Shown here: in pieces, positions 8,888-17,016 of the stretch
Position numbering within the stretch: the first letter of the stretch is position 1
Layout of the letters: every line of letters starts with the position of its first letter
DNA from: Glycomyces lechevalierae
Lineage (GTDB): Bacteria > Actinomycetota > Actinomycetes > Mycobacteriales > Micromonosporaceae
Direction of reading: 5' to 3'
Length of the DNA: 64,000 bases
NCBI RefSeq assembly: GCF_027622945.1
Contig: NZ_JAPZVQ010000003.1
Location: forward strand, 263,422 to 327,421
Made by a program: the position numbers and the translations under genes
Notes under the pieces: model-generated
The model's database searches: none
Told to the model about the DNA's origin: nothing
What the model saw: the letters and a program-made list of their open reading frames with translations, nothing else

Positions 8888-10390
8888 ATGACAGTGGTTG
8901 CGGACTCGGCTTTCGAAGGCGCGCAGGACAGCCCCGCAAAGGGCCGCGTCTATTCCATAGGACCCCAAGCGACCCGGCCCTACGGCGGCCCACCTGCCTG
9001 GCAGCGCAAGTACTTCGCGGGCATCATCGGCTCCGACATCGCCGCCGGCCTCATCGGCGCGGCCTTGGCCTTCTTCGCGCGCTTCGGCCACGTCAACGAC
9101 GGCTCCCGCGTCTACGCCCTCGCCCTGATCGCCTTGCCCGCCGTATGGATCGCGGTACTCGGACTCTCCCGGGCCTTTGAGAAGCGCTACCTCTTCGTCG
9201 GCACCGAGGAGTACCAGCGCACCGTCCACGCCGCCGTCGCGCTCACCGCAGCCGTGGCGATCGTCTCTTATGGATTCGAACTTCCGACCTCCCGGGTCTT
9301 CGTCCTTATCGCGATCCCCACCGCCGCAGCCTGTTCCATCGTCGCCCGCTTCGGCTGGCGCAAATGGCTCCACCACATGCGCCGTGACGGCCGCTGCATG
9401 AAACGCGTCGTCCTCGTCGGCCACGAGTCCTCCGTCGCCGCCCTCATCGTCCAGCTCCGCCGCGAGCACTATCACGGCCTCAAGGTCGTCGCCGCCTGTC
9501 TGCCCACCGACGAACCCCAAGGCGCCCTGCTGGACTTCGACACCCGCGTCCGCGGCAGCTTCGACCGCATCGCCGAAGCCGTCGCCGCCGAACGCGCCGA
9601 CACCGTGATCGTCCTGGGCTGCCCCGAGATCGACGGCCAAGCCCTGCGCCGCCTCGCCTGGAAGCTCGAACGCAGCGAAGTCGACCTCATCGTCGCCTCC
9701 GCCCTCGTCGACGTCGCCGGCGACCGCACCACCGTCCGCCCCGTCGACGGCCTCCCCATGCTCCACCTCGACCACGCCCGCCTCACCGGCGTCCGCCGCC
9801 TCGCCAAGGAAGCCGTCGACCGCGTCGGCGCCGCGATGCTCCTCCTGGCCCTGTCGCCGCTCCTGCTCACCGCCGCACTCCTGATCCGCTGCACCTCAGC
9901 GGGTCCCGCCCTGTTCAAGCAGGAACGCATCGGCAAGGACGGCCAGCCGTTCACCATCTGGAAGTTCCGCACGATGCACACCGACGCCGAACGGCGCCTC
10001 GCGGAGATCGCCCACCTCAACGAAGGCGACGGCGTCCTCTTCAAGATGAAGGACGACCCCCGCATCACCACGGTCGGAAAGTACCTGCGCCGCTTCTCCA
10101 TCGACGAGTTCCCCCAACTCGTCAACGTCCTCAGAGGAGACATGAGCCTCGTCGGCCCCCGCCCGCCGCTCGCCATCGAAGTCGCCGCCTACGAAAGCGA
10201 CATGCGCCGCCGCCTCGCGGTCAAGCCCGGCATGACCGGCCTCTGGCAGGTCTCGGGCCGCTCCGACCTCCCCTGGGAAGAGGCCGTCCGCCTCGACCTC
10301 CGCTACGTCGAGCACTGGAACCTCTCGCTGGACTTCGTCATCCTGCTCCGCACAGTGACCGCAATCCTGCGCCCGCAAGGCGCCTACTGA
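8888..10390 (+). CDS. Polyprenyl-phosphate sugar-1-phosphate transferase (CpsE/WbaP type)
   Basis: 500 residues. The N-terminal half has about four membrane helices and a nucleotide-binding-like soluble region. A further helix (AMLLLALSPLLLTAALLI) precedes the C-terminal bacterial sugar-transferase domain, which shows KQERIGKDGQPFTIWKFRTM, DEFPQLVNVLRGDMSLVGPRP and a final LWQVSGRSDLPW. Such enzymes place the first sugar phosphate on undecaprenyl phosphate and begin exopolysaccharide assembly. It stands alone here; the exopolysaccharide cluster at 46731-59140 contains no initiating transferase of this type, so the two may work together (inference). Confidence 0.92.
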   Translation: MTVVADSAFEGAQDSPAKGRVYSIGPQATRPYGGPPAWQRKYFAGIIGSDIAAGLIGAALAFFARFGHVNDGSRVYALALIALPAVWIAVLGLSRAFEKRYLFVGTEEYQRTVHAAVALTAAVAIVSYGFELPTSRVFVLIAIPTAAACSIVARFGWRKWLHHMRRDGRCMKRVVLVGHESSVAALIVQLRREHYHGLKVVAACLPTDEPQGALLDFDTRVRGSFDRIAEAVAAERADTVIVLGCPEIDGQALRRLAWKLERSEVDLIVASALVDVAGDRTTVRPVDGLPMLHLDHARLTGVRRLAKEAVDRVGAAMLLLALSPLLLTAALLIRCTSAGPALFKQERIGKDGQPFTIWKFRTMHTDAERRLAEIAHLNEGDGVLFKMKDDPRITTVGKYLRRFSIDEFPQLVNVLRGDMSLVGPRPPLAIEVAAYESDMRRRLAVKPGMTGLWQVSGRSDLPWEEAVRLDLRYVEHWNLSLDFVILLRTVTAILRPQGAY

Positions 10391-10569
10391 CTCAAGGCAC
10401 CGCAGGGTGCGATCGATGCCTCTCTCCTGCTTGAAGGCGCGGCCCGCCAATCTGTGCAGCGACTGAACTGCGGGCCGCCGACTGATCTTCAACGACACGC
10501 CGCAAGCGTCTGCACCCGTTCGGCGACTGTGCGAGAACACCGCGATCACACGGTGTGGCAGCGGACCGT

Positions 10570-10575
10570 TAAAAT
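10570..10575 (+). promoter_or_regulatory. Candidate -10 box before the first secretion-associated operon
   Basis: TAAAAT (five of six consensus bases) lies 50 bases upstream of the GTG at 10626 in an otherwise G/C-rich 235-base gap. The matching -35 region is weak. Confidence 0.35.
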
Positions 10576-10625
10576 CAAGATGGTTTTGCAGACGTTTCGC
10601 CCAATACACCCCGGAGGTCCCCGCC

Positions 10626-10955
10626 GTGGCCCAGCGCATTCTCGACCCTGCCTACCTTGAGGCGTACCGCGACGAACTCGCGGCGCGCTTCAACTTCGTG
10701 ACCGAGAAGCTTCAGATGCTCGCCACCGGCAACGAGCTGGGCGTCGAGCCCGGCTTCGGTCTCCTCGACTCTTCGCAGCAGGCCCGCAGCGACTACGCGG
10801 CCGCCCACGAAGAGATGTGGAACAACCTGCAGAAACTGCGTGCTGACCTTTACGGCGCGATCGTCACGATCAACGAATCGCTTGGCGTCCACACGGATTC
10901 CGAGGAACTGAACCTCGCCGAGTTCAACGCCAGCCAATCCGACGTCGAATCCTAG
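10626..10955 (+). CDS. Small helical protein, probable type VII secretion-associated (WXG100-like)
   Basis: 109 residues from GTG, with GGAGG upstream. Predicted to be nearly all helix with a central turn, no signal peptide, and MWNNLQ where WXG100 proteins carry their turn, so it lacks a true W-x-G. Size, fold and the next genes suggest an ESX-type secreted partner or chaperone-like helper of the large Gly-rich protein two genes downstream. No precise family is recognised. Confidence 0.5.
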   Translation: MAQRILDPAYLEAYRDELAARFNFVTEKLQMLATGNELGVEPGFGLLDSSQQARSDYAAAHEEMWNNLQKLRADLYGAIVTINESLGVHTDSEELNLAEFNASQSDVES

Positions 10956-10968
10956 GACCCCGGAACTG

Positions 10969-11688
10969 ATGAAGCGCACAATCTTGAAGACCTTCGCCGC
11001 GACCGGCGCCGCCGCCCTGCTCTTGAGCGGCTGCAGCCTCTTGGACCGAGGCAGCGAAACCTCCGGTGACGCGAACGGCGAAGACGGCGGCGACAACCCC
11101 GTGTACAACGAGATGACCACGTGGAACGCATGCGAGGTGCTCGGGAACCTTCAGCCCATCACCGATGAGATGGGGATCCAGGGATACGGCTCCTCGACTT
11201 CCACTGGTGGTGAGCCGACGGTTTCAGAGATCGGGAACACCTTGGATCCTGAATCCATCGGCTGCAACGACCTTATCTACCTGGGTAGCTGGGAAGGCCT
11301 TGGGATGGACGGGGAGATCAAGGTCAAGATCGTTCCCACCGAGAGTGAAGACGAAGCTGCGACCGCCTACGAGGACCGTCTCTCCGCAGCTGAGTCAAAT
11401 TCAGCGAAGTGGACAGACGTCGTCAACCAGGAATTCGGTGACCCTTGGGACAAGGGCGCTTTGGTCGCGGGAACGGGTAGCGCTGAGGCGAACTGGCTTG
11501 AAATCGTCGCGCTCGACGAGCAGTGGGTGTTTCACATCCAACTGAACTACGCAACGGACTACGGGGTCTACGGCGGATCGGATCCGTACTACCCGTTCAC
11601 CAACGAAGAACTGCGGGCATGGTTCATCGACACCTACCTGCCTGCGGTCAACACGACCATCAACGACCGGATTGCGGAGGTCCAGTAG
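10969..11688 (+). CDS. Secreted lipoprotein, DUF3558-like
   Basis: 239 residues. The signal peptide ends in LLSGC with Cys22 as the acylation site. The mature part starts with an acidic Gly/Asp linker and then WNACEVLGNLQP, followed later by a single Cys (GCNDLIYL). The W-N-x-C-x-x-L plus second Cys pattern resembles DUF3558 lipoproteins of actinomycetes, which are surface-anchored and of unknown role. Lies 13 bases after the small helical protein and two bases before the large Gly-rich protein, so all three are one operon. Confidence 0.6.
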   Translation: MKRTILKTFAATGAAALLLSGCSLLDRGSETSGDANGEDGGDNPVYNEMTTWNACEVLGNLQPITDEMGIQGYGSSTSTGGEPTVSEIGNTLDPESIGCNDLIYLGSWEGLGMDGEIKVKIVPTESEDEAATAYEDRLSAAESNSAKWTDVVNQEFGDPWDKGALVAGTGSAEANWLEIVALDEQWVFHIQLNYATDYGVYGGSDPYYPFTNEELRAWFIDTYLPAVNTTINDRIAEVQ

Positions 11689-11690
11689 TC

Positions 11691-13433
11691 ATGGGCGACA
11701 ACATCGAATTCCAGACCGAGGACTACGCAGGCAACGCTGACCTCGAAGGCCAGGAAGCCATCGATGGCCAGCAGGCCAGCGCCGACGGGGCATACCTCGG
11801 GGGCGACCCATGCCCGAACGGAGACTGCCAGAACACACACAATCCTGCCGAAGACGCCTGGGTCAAGCTCGTCTCGGCGATCCCGGTTGAAGGTCAGGTG
11901 GCGTACCTCAAATGCGTCGCTACCGGCACCGCCGCACCAAGCCAAGAAGAAGTCCAGTCGTTGGTCGCGCAAATCCGACCTGCCGACCCGGACAGATACG
12001 CGCTCAAAGCGATCGCCTCGCGCTGGGATCTCTTCCGGATCTCGTTCTCCGACAATCCTGAGACCGCAGTCGAGCCGATTCTGCGGTCGAAGCTGACCGA
12101 GCTTTCGAACGGCTGGCAGGGCAACGACTTCGATGCCTTTGCAGAGCAGATGGAGGCGGTTTTCGTCAACTGCGAGCAGATCTCGTCCGACATCGGCACG
12201 GACAGAACAGGTTTGATCGGGCTGCTTAACCAAAAGGGCGATGAGATCTACAACCTGCAGGGTGCCGGTTCCGGCGAGCTGCCTTACCCGGCCCCGCAGT
12301 ACTGGGTCGAGGACGAAGGCAGCCTGTTCACTGACACCAAGGTCCACGTTCGTCCTCCGTTCCACTCGGGCGAGTGCGAGATCACCGACGGGTGCTCATT
12401 CGACGGAGAAGACGACGGCATCAAGGGCGCCATGGAGATGGGCGGCTTCGACGGCGAGTACACCAACGAGCTGAACCAGTACGTTGTCGACCAGACCGAG
12501 TACCACTACACCCGGCTCAAGGCCGAGCACGTGAACGGCATCGACACAAAGGGCATGGACGCCAACGAAAAGGCGGAAGCGACCACGCTGACCCCTGCTC
12601 AGGAGACATCTCTCCGGGCCGAGGCTGAGCGCCTGGCCGAACAGGACGCGAACGAGCGGGCTCAGCAGGACTACTCGGAAGGATCGCAGGACTACGAAGC
12701 TCGGGCGACCGAGCAGAACGACTCGGTGACCGCTCGCTGGCAGGATGCCGAGACGTCGACCTCCGAATTCGTTCCGACGGTCCAGCCTTCCGGCGACACG
12801 ACGTTCCGCGACTCTGCAGGCGACCTCTCCGGCTCCGGCTACTCACCGCCCGGCGGCGGGGACTGGAACGGCAATGTGAACAGCTCCGGAAGTGCCGGCC
12901 TCACGCCTCCCGCCAGTTCGAGCAACTTCGGCGGCGGCAATCTCAGCAGCGGCTCGAACACGGGAACCGACATCGGCTCCAACCCTTGGGAGTCGACCAC
13001 CGGGGACGATGACGAAACCTCCGGTGGTCTCGCCTCCGGCGGCCTTGGCACGAGCACACTGCCCGGCTCCGGTCTCGGCACCGGAACCGGCATGGGTGCA
13101 GGTGGCGGCGGCGGCTTCGGCGGTGGCGGCCTTGGTCCGGGTTCCGGCCTCTTCGGTCCCGCAGCCGGCGGGACGGGCGGCATGTCCGGCATGACCGGAG
13201 CGGGCGGCGCCGGGCGTGGCGCCGGCGCGGGCGGTCTCGGCAAGGGCCAGGGCCTCTTCGGCAAGACCGCCGGAGCGGGCGGCAAGGCCGGCGCCGGAGG
13301 CATGATGGGCGGCGGCCGCGGTGCCAACGGACTCGGCGAAGACGAGGATGCCGACACCGGCACCTGGCTCACTGAAGACGAAGACGTCTGGGGCCTCGCC
13401 CGCTTCAACGACGAGAACGACCCTCTCGCCTAA
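11691..13433 (+). CDS. Large Gly-rich PPE-like type VII secretion-associated protein
   Basis: 580 residues starting two bases after the lipoprotein stop. Residues 1-370 are acidic and mostly helical, with few aromatic residues and scattered Cys (CPNGDC; SGECEITDGC). Residues ~380-540 are a low-complexity Gly/Ser/Ala region. The end, WLTEDEDVWGLARF, is a tail I have seen on PPE-like proteins encoded beside WXG100 genes in actinomycetes. No signal peptide, consistent with type VII export. Function unknown; probably the exported effector or surface partner of the preceding two proteins. Confidence 0.55.
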   Translation: MGDNIEFQTEDYAGNADLEGQEAIDGQQASADGAYLGGDPCPNGDCQNTHNPAEDAWVKLVSAIPVEGQVAYLKCVATGTAAPSQEEVQSLVAQIRPADPDRYALKAIASRWDLFRISFSDNPETAVEPILRSKLTELSNGWQGNDFDAFAEQMEAVFVNCEQISSDIGTDRTGLIGLLNQKGDEIYNLQGAGSGELPYPAPQYWVEDEGSLFTDTKVHVRPPFHSGECEITDGCSFDGEDDGIKGAMEMGGFDGEYTNELNQYVVDQTEYHYTRLKAEHVNGIDTKGMDANEKAEATTLTPAQETSLRAEAERLAEQDANERAQQDYSEGSQDYEARATEQNDSVTARWQDAETSTSEFVPTVQPSGDTTFRDSAGDLSGSGYSPPGGGDWNGNVNSSGSAGLTPPASSSNFGGGNLSSGSNTGTDIGSNPWESTTGDDDETSGGLASGGLGTSTLPGSGLGTGTGMGAGGGGGFGGGGLGPGSGLFGPAAGGTGGMSGMTGAGGAGRGAGAGGLGKGQGLFGKTAGAGGKAGAGGMMGGGRGANGLGEDEDADTGTWLTEDEDVWGLARFNDENDPLA

Positions 13434-13450
13434 TCCGCAATAGACAAACA

Positions 13451-13484
13451 GCGGCGGCCGAGCCCGAGAGGACCCGGCCGCCGC
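13451..13484 (+). terminator. Hairpin terminator after the Gly-rich protein gene
   Basis: GCGGCGGCCG pairs perfectly with CGGCCGCCGC around a 14-base loop, 17 bases after the stop codon. No T-run, as usual in high-GC actinobacteria. Confidence 0.65.
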
Positions 13485-13739
13485 GCTATTTGCCGACCCC
13501 TCAACCCAATCCCCGTCCCCGCCCAAGCCCGTCGCAAATTCACCTGGGCGGGCATGCTTGTACGCGGTTCTCTCCCGAACTCGTTGCACGACAACGTCTC
13601 AGGATTCGCGACGTGTACCCCAACGTTTGCGTACATTCGGTAAATTGTGCGCAAGCGTCCAAACCCTCACCATCGGAACTCGCCTGTCTCATCCGCCGCA
13701 AGAACCGCCTGCCCTGGTTCCGTCTGAAAGGAATGTCGC
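13485..13739 (+). promoter_or_regulatory. Intergenic region with inverted repeat before the toxin-immunity operon
   Basis: The gap between the two secretion-associated operons holds no gene. It contains an inverted repeat at 13627-13654, TTGCGTACA and TGTGCGCAA, eight of nine positions complementary with a ten-base spacer. This overlaps an A/T-richer stretch (GGTAAATT) that could be a -10 element. A regulator-binding site for the downstream operon is plausible but not proven. Confidence 0.4.
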
Positions 13740-14168
13740 TTGACCACCCCCGATCCCGCAGCCCTACGTCAAACCCTTGGTCGTGTCCTCGATCCTGCCG
13801 CCGCCCGGGAGCGCTTGGAGGAGCGCAAGGCGAAGTTCGAGCGGATGGCTGAACAGACGCAGCAGATGGCCGAACAGATGAAGCAACTGTCAGTGATCTT
13901 GACCGACCCGAACGGCATCGTGACGGTCGCGGTTGACTCAACCGGAGGACTCTCCGCAATCGAGCTTTCCGCACGAATTCAGCGCATGCACCCCGAGTTC
14001 GTCTCACGCACCATCATGGAGACGATCGCCGAAGCCAAGCTGCGCATTGTGGAACAGACACAGGAGGTCATCGCCGCGACTGTGGGAGCCGACTCCGAAA
14101 CGGGCAAGGCAGTCGCTGCGAGCCTGAGGGAGCGGCTTGCTGCTGACATGGAAGACCGGCCCCAATGA
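13740..14168 (+). CDS. YbaB/EbfC-family nucleoid-associated-like protein
   Basis: 142 residues from TTG with AAGGA upstream. An N-terminal coiled coil (residues ~20-50) is followed by the small alpha-beta YbaB fold (IVTVAVDSTGGLSAIELSAR) and a C-terminal helix. YbaB proteins bind DNA as dimers, but diverged copies like this are common in ESX-type loci, where EspL-like members act in secretion. First gene of a tight operon; its stop overlaps the next start as ATGA. Confidence 0.7.
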   Translation: MTTPDPAALRQTLGRVLDPAAARERLEERKAKFERMAEQTQQMAEQMKQLSVILTDPNGIVTVAVDSTGGLSAIELSARIQRMHPEFVSRTIMETIAEAKLRIVEQTQEVIAATVGADSETGKAVAASLRERLAADMEDRPQ

Positions 14169-14479
14169 GCGACGGATACGCTGTCGACCCTGAAGACCTC
14201 CGCGCGCACACAGCCCACATCAACAGCCTGATCGAACGGTTTGAGGCCGTTCGCTCGGCCTCGGCCGCGGTTACTCAAGCTGATGACGCGTTCGGGCCCT
14301 TGTGCGCTTGGATTGCACCGTTGCTCGAAGAGAAACACGGCGATGTCGATGAGTTGATTGACCAGGGCAAACACAACCTGGAATCTCACGTGACGGCTCT
14401 TAACGCCTCTGCGGACCTCTACGAAGACGCCGATTCCTCGGTTGCCTCAGATATCGATGACCTTGCAGAGGAGCTGTAG
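14165..14479 (+). CDS. EspC/WXG100-like type VII secretion target (small)
   Basis: 104 residues. The start YAVDPEDLRAHTAHINSLIERF is the typical opening of EspC/DUF2580-type ESX proteins: one long helix, a turn, then a second helix ending acidic. No signal peptide. Overlaps the YbaB-like gene by four bases and directly abuts the next gene, so it is probably made together with it as secretion partner. Confidence 0.65.
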   Translation: MSDGYAVDPEDLRAHTAHINSLIERFEAVRSASAAVTQADDAFGPLCAWIAPLLEEKHGDVDELIDQGKHNLESHVTALNASADLYEDADSSVASDIDDLAEEL

Positions 14480-15190
14480 ATGAGCGACAACCTGGTGGCT
14501 GACGTCCAGGACTCGCATACCTGGTACAAGGGCTCGGGGATCATCGAGAGCATCGCCGACGTCGTGGTCGCCATCGACGAAGACCGCTGGGTCGATGCGC
14601 TCCTCGCCGGATTCATGACCGGGCTGGAAGGGGTGGGCGCGTACCTGGACCCGATCGGAACCATCGCTTCGACCGGGGTGTCGTGGCTGATCGAGGCCGT
14701 CGAACCGCTGCGCGACTATCTCACTGACCTGACTGGCGACGCAGACATCCTCACGGCGCATGCGCAGACCTGGGACAACATGGCCGTCGAAGTCCAAGCG
14801 ATCGCGGATGAGCTCTACTCCTACATCGAAGCTGACACCTCGGCATGGACCGGCGATGCGGCCGACGCTTATCGAACGATGATGAGTCTCAACGTTTCTG
14901 GCACTGAAGGACTCGCGGGATTGTGCTCGGCGATGCGGGCGGCCACCGAGGGAGCAGCAACGCTGGTGACCATCACGCGGGAGTTGGTGCGGGACCTTAT
15001 CGCGGAGCTGATCGCCACGCTCCTAGTCAGGCTCCCTGTCTGGCTGGGTCTCATCGCCACTGGGGTCGGTATTCCGCTCGTGGCGACCCAGGCGACCGGC
15101 ATGGTCCTTAACCTGGTCGCTCTGCTCACTGGCGTGATCATGGCCCTTGTGCAGAGTTTCCAAGCTCTGCAAGCACTCCTCGACGGTTAG
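14480..15190 (+). CDS. WXG100-domain protein with C-terminal hydrophobic helices (CpnT-N/LXG-like)
   Basis: 236 residues. Residues ~80-170 hold the WXG100 core with AWTGDAADAYR at the turn. The C-terminal 60 residues (RLPVWLGLIATGVGIPLVAT, then MVLNLVALLTGVIMALVQ) are strongly hydrophobic. This layout matches the N-terminal secretion or translocation part of type VII polymorphic toxins in actinomycetes. The toxin part appears to be the separate downstream gene, 12 bases away. Probably exported; may help the toxin cross membranes (inference). Confidence 0.65.
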   Translation: MSDNLVADVQDSHTWYKGSGIIESIADVVVAIDEDRWVDALLAGFMTGLEGVGAYLDPIGTIASTGVSWLIEAVEPLRDYLTDLTGDADILTAHAQTWDNMAVEVQAIADELYSYIEADTSAWTGDAADAYRTMMSLNVSGTEGLAGLCSAMRAATEGAATLVTITRELVRDLIAELIATLLVRLPVWLGLIATGVGIPLVATQATGMVLNLVALLTGVIMALVQSFQALQALLDG

Positions 15191-15202
15191 GAGGGAACTT
15201 CC

Positions 15203-15766
15203 ATGCGCAGTCTTTTCAAGCTCCTCGCCGTAATCGCCATCGGCTTGGCTTTCGCTCGCCCTCCGAAACCCGGCGGCCATGGCCCAGGCGGGCGTCCGCC
15301 GGCCCCTAGACCTCCGGTCCAAGGGTTCACCTCCGGCAAGCAAGCGGTCAGGACTGACTACGACCAAGCTGAAGCCGGAGCTTCGGGTGGCTCGGACGGA
15401 ACTGGAAACTCGCCTGAGTCCGACGGCACAGCGGATGGACAGACGCCGCCGACTGATCCAAACCACCCTGACAAGTGGGCGGATAATAACCTTGAATCTC
15501 ATTACGACAGCCATAAGGACGACCCAACCGCGGAATGGGACAGTATGGCGGACTACCAGTATGCGGCAATCGATTTGATGACAACGGATGGTGGTCGACG
15601 TCCAGGTGTCAAGATCAAGGTCACTGGGGACACCGCTTACTATTTCGATCCCGCTACGGGTGAGTTCGGAAGATCTGGCCCGAGGGGTATTATCACCTTC
15701 TTCATCCCACATCCTGATCCGGAAGGCTACTGGACGCGTCAACCTGGAACGGAAGTCGCTGAATGA
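15203..15766 (+). CDS. Probable secreted RNase-type toxin (BECR-like polymorphic toxin tail)
   Basis: 187 residues. A hydrophobic N-terminal helix (LFKLLAVIAIGLAFA) is followed by a Pro/Gly-rich linker and an acidic linker. The last ~85 residues contain DKWADNNLESHYDSH, then DTAYYFDPATGEFG, RGIITFFIP and GYWTRQPG. That pattern (W-x-x-N-L-x-x-H, then Y-x-D-P-x-T-x-E-F and T-F-F-x-P) is shared by RNase toxin domains at the ends of CDI, Rhs and type VII polymorphic toxins. Its stop overlaps the start of a CPCC-type immunity gene. Catalytic residues are not certain. Unusual in being separate from its WXG100 carrier. Confidence 0.62.
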   Translation: MRSLFKLLAVIAIGLAFARPPKPGGHGPGGRPPAPRPPVQGFTSGKQAVRTDYDQAEAGASGGSDGTGNSPESDGTADGQTPPTDPNHPDKWADNNLESHYDSHKDDPTAEWDSMADYQYAAIDLMTTDGGRRPGVKIKVTGDTAYYFDPATGEFGRSGPRGIITFFIPHPDPEGYWTRQPGTEVAE

Positions 15767-16134
15767 TACATATCAAGAAATTCCCTTGCCCGTGCTGCGG
15801 ATTCCTGGTCCATGATTCAGTGGGTTCTTCAGCGATCTGCGAGATATGTCGGTGGGAGGATGACGTCGTTCAACTTCGATGGCCTGACTACCAGGGTGGG
15901 GCGAATAGATTGAGCCTGATTGAGTCGCAACGAAATTACCAGCGCTTGGGGGCAGTCAACGAAGAGTTCGTCGCACGAGTCAGAGCGCCGCGCACCAACG
16001 AAGGACGGGACACCGGTTTCCGATATGCCGACCCGGAGATCGACAACTTTGAGCCCTCAGGCGATGCATCCGGTAATTGGCCGAGTGACTACGAAGTGCT
16101 GTACTGGTGGCGACCGACCTATTGGCGGAGGTGA
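15763..16134 (+). CDS. CPCC-family cysteine-rich protein, probable immunity protein
   Basis: 123 residues. The N-terminal zinc-ribbon-like domain FPCPCCGFLVHD ... CEICRWEDD ... GGANRLSL with RNYQRLG matches the Cys_rich_CPCC family. That family is repeatedly found next to polymorphic toxins and is predicted to be an immunity protein. ATGA overlap with the upstream toxin-like gene supports the pairing: it would bind and block the toxin in the cytosol. The C-terminal Trp-rich part (LYWWRPTYWRR) is specific to this copy. Confidence 0.75.
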   Translation: MIHIKKFPCPCCGFLVHDSVGSSAICEICRWEDDVVQLRWPDYQGGANRLSLIESQRNYQRLGAVNEEFVARVRAPRTNEGRDTGFRYADPEIDNFEPSGDASGNWPSDYEVLYWWRPTYWRR

Positions 16135-16305
16135 TTCTTTGTCCGACTCCTTCGGGCGCACAAGGTCGCTTGCTCTGGCAAAGCCGGTGGGGCTCTGCAT
16201 GACCAGATCCGGTTCCAGCCCAACGTCGCGCGCCGGTTTTCGAGGAAGTTCGGGACTCGGCATGACACCCAAATTCCATTACGAGCTGCTGGCCGGTGAA
16301 TCCAG

Positions 16306-16845
16306 ATGAAGTACCGCGATTTCCAGATCGGGCGGGACCTGCCGTCGCTGCTGGGCAGTACCTATCTCGTGCATGGTGAAACGAACGTCGTGTACACGGC
16401 GAGGGAGACCTTCACCTTCAGCTTCGAGGTTCCCGGTCGAGCCGTTCGCGGCAAGCCGACGGGTGAGGAGGGGAAGCCGAGGGTCGGCGTGGTCGTCGCG
16501 AGTGCCTCACCGGCGGGTCTGGCCGTGCAAATCGCAGACGCTCTGACGTCTCCTCAGAGCGGTGTCATCCTGACCGATCGTCGTCTCGCAGTCTTCAAAC
16601 TGGTCCCCGCAGACCCGAGTTTGAAGGAGTCGACATTCATGGACGGACTCAGAGACCTGGGGCGCACGCTGAGAGGCAAGGAAGAATTCCCCCCATACCC
16701 GATGGCCTGCTCGACGGTGTCGGAGTTCCCCGCCTCAATCGCTTCCTACCAGGGAGTGCACAAGGAGAAGCCGATGAACTGCGTCAAAGCCGACTACCAC
16801 CGCATCGCGTTCCACGACGGGTCTGTACTCGGCCTCCTGGCGTGA
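16306..16845 (+). CDS. Unrecognised protein
   Basis: 179 residues, no signal peptide or membrane helix. It contains TYLVHGETNVVYTARETFTF near the start, a middle segment VVVASASPAGLAVQIADALT followed by ILTDRRLAVFKLVP, and an end with NCVKADYHRIAFHDGSVLGL. The LTDRRLAVFKL strand pair followed by a final beta pattern is reminiscent of small PH-like or YcxB-like folds, but I do not assign a family. It lies 171 bases after the immunity gene; the gap holds no gene I can support. Reading frame and codon bias look genuine. Confidence 0.55.
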   Translation: MKYRDFQIGRDLPSLLGSTYLVHGETNVVYTARETFTFSFEVPGRAVRGKPTGEEGKPRVGVVVASASPAGLAVQIADALTSPQSGVILTDRRLAVFKLVPADPSLKESTFMDGLRDLGRTLRGKEEFPPYPMACSTVSEFPASIASYQGVHKEKPMNCVKADYHRIAFHDGSVLGLLA

Positions 16846-16980
16846 GAGTTCCTGACCTCCCGGTTTCTCCTCCGAAGAAAGAAATGCGCGCTGACACGAT
16901 GCTCTGCGCGCTCTGCCTGAAGCTCGGGATGGGTAGGAAATGCGAGGGGTTCTGGATGTTGGGATCGGGTGGCCCAATAT

Positions 16981-17009
16981 TTGGGCGGGGTTGGGCTGCA
17001 GCGTAGACT
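16981..17009 (+). promoter_or_regulatory. Promoter of cysQ, probably leaderless
   Basis: TTGGGC (16981-16986) and TAGACT (17004-17009) are spaced by 17 bases. The -10 ends seven bases before the cysQ ATG, so transcription would start at the start codon. Confidence 0.55.
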
Positions 17010-17016
17010 GGCGCGC

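Noticed and set aside
16135..16305. A further gene between the immunity gene and the 16306 gene
   Set aside because: Open frames on both strands lack ribosome sites and good codon use.
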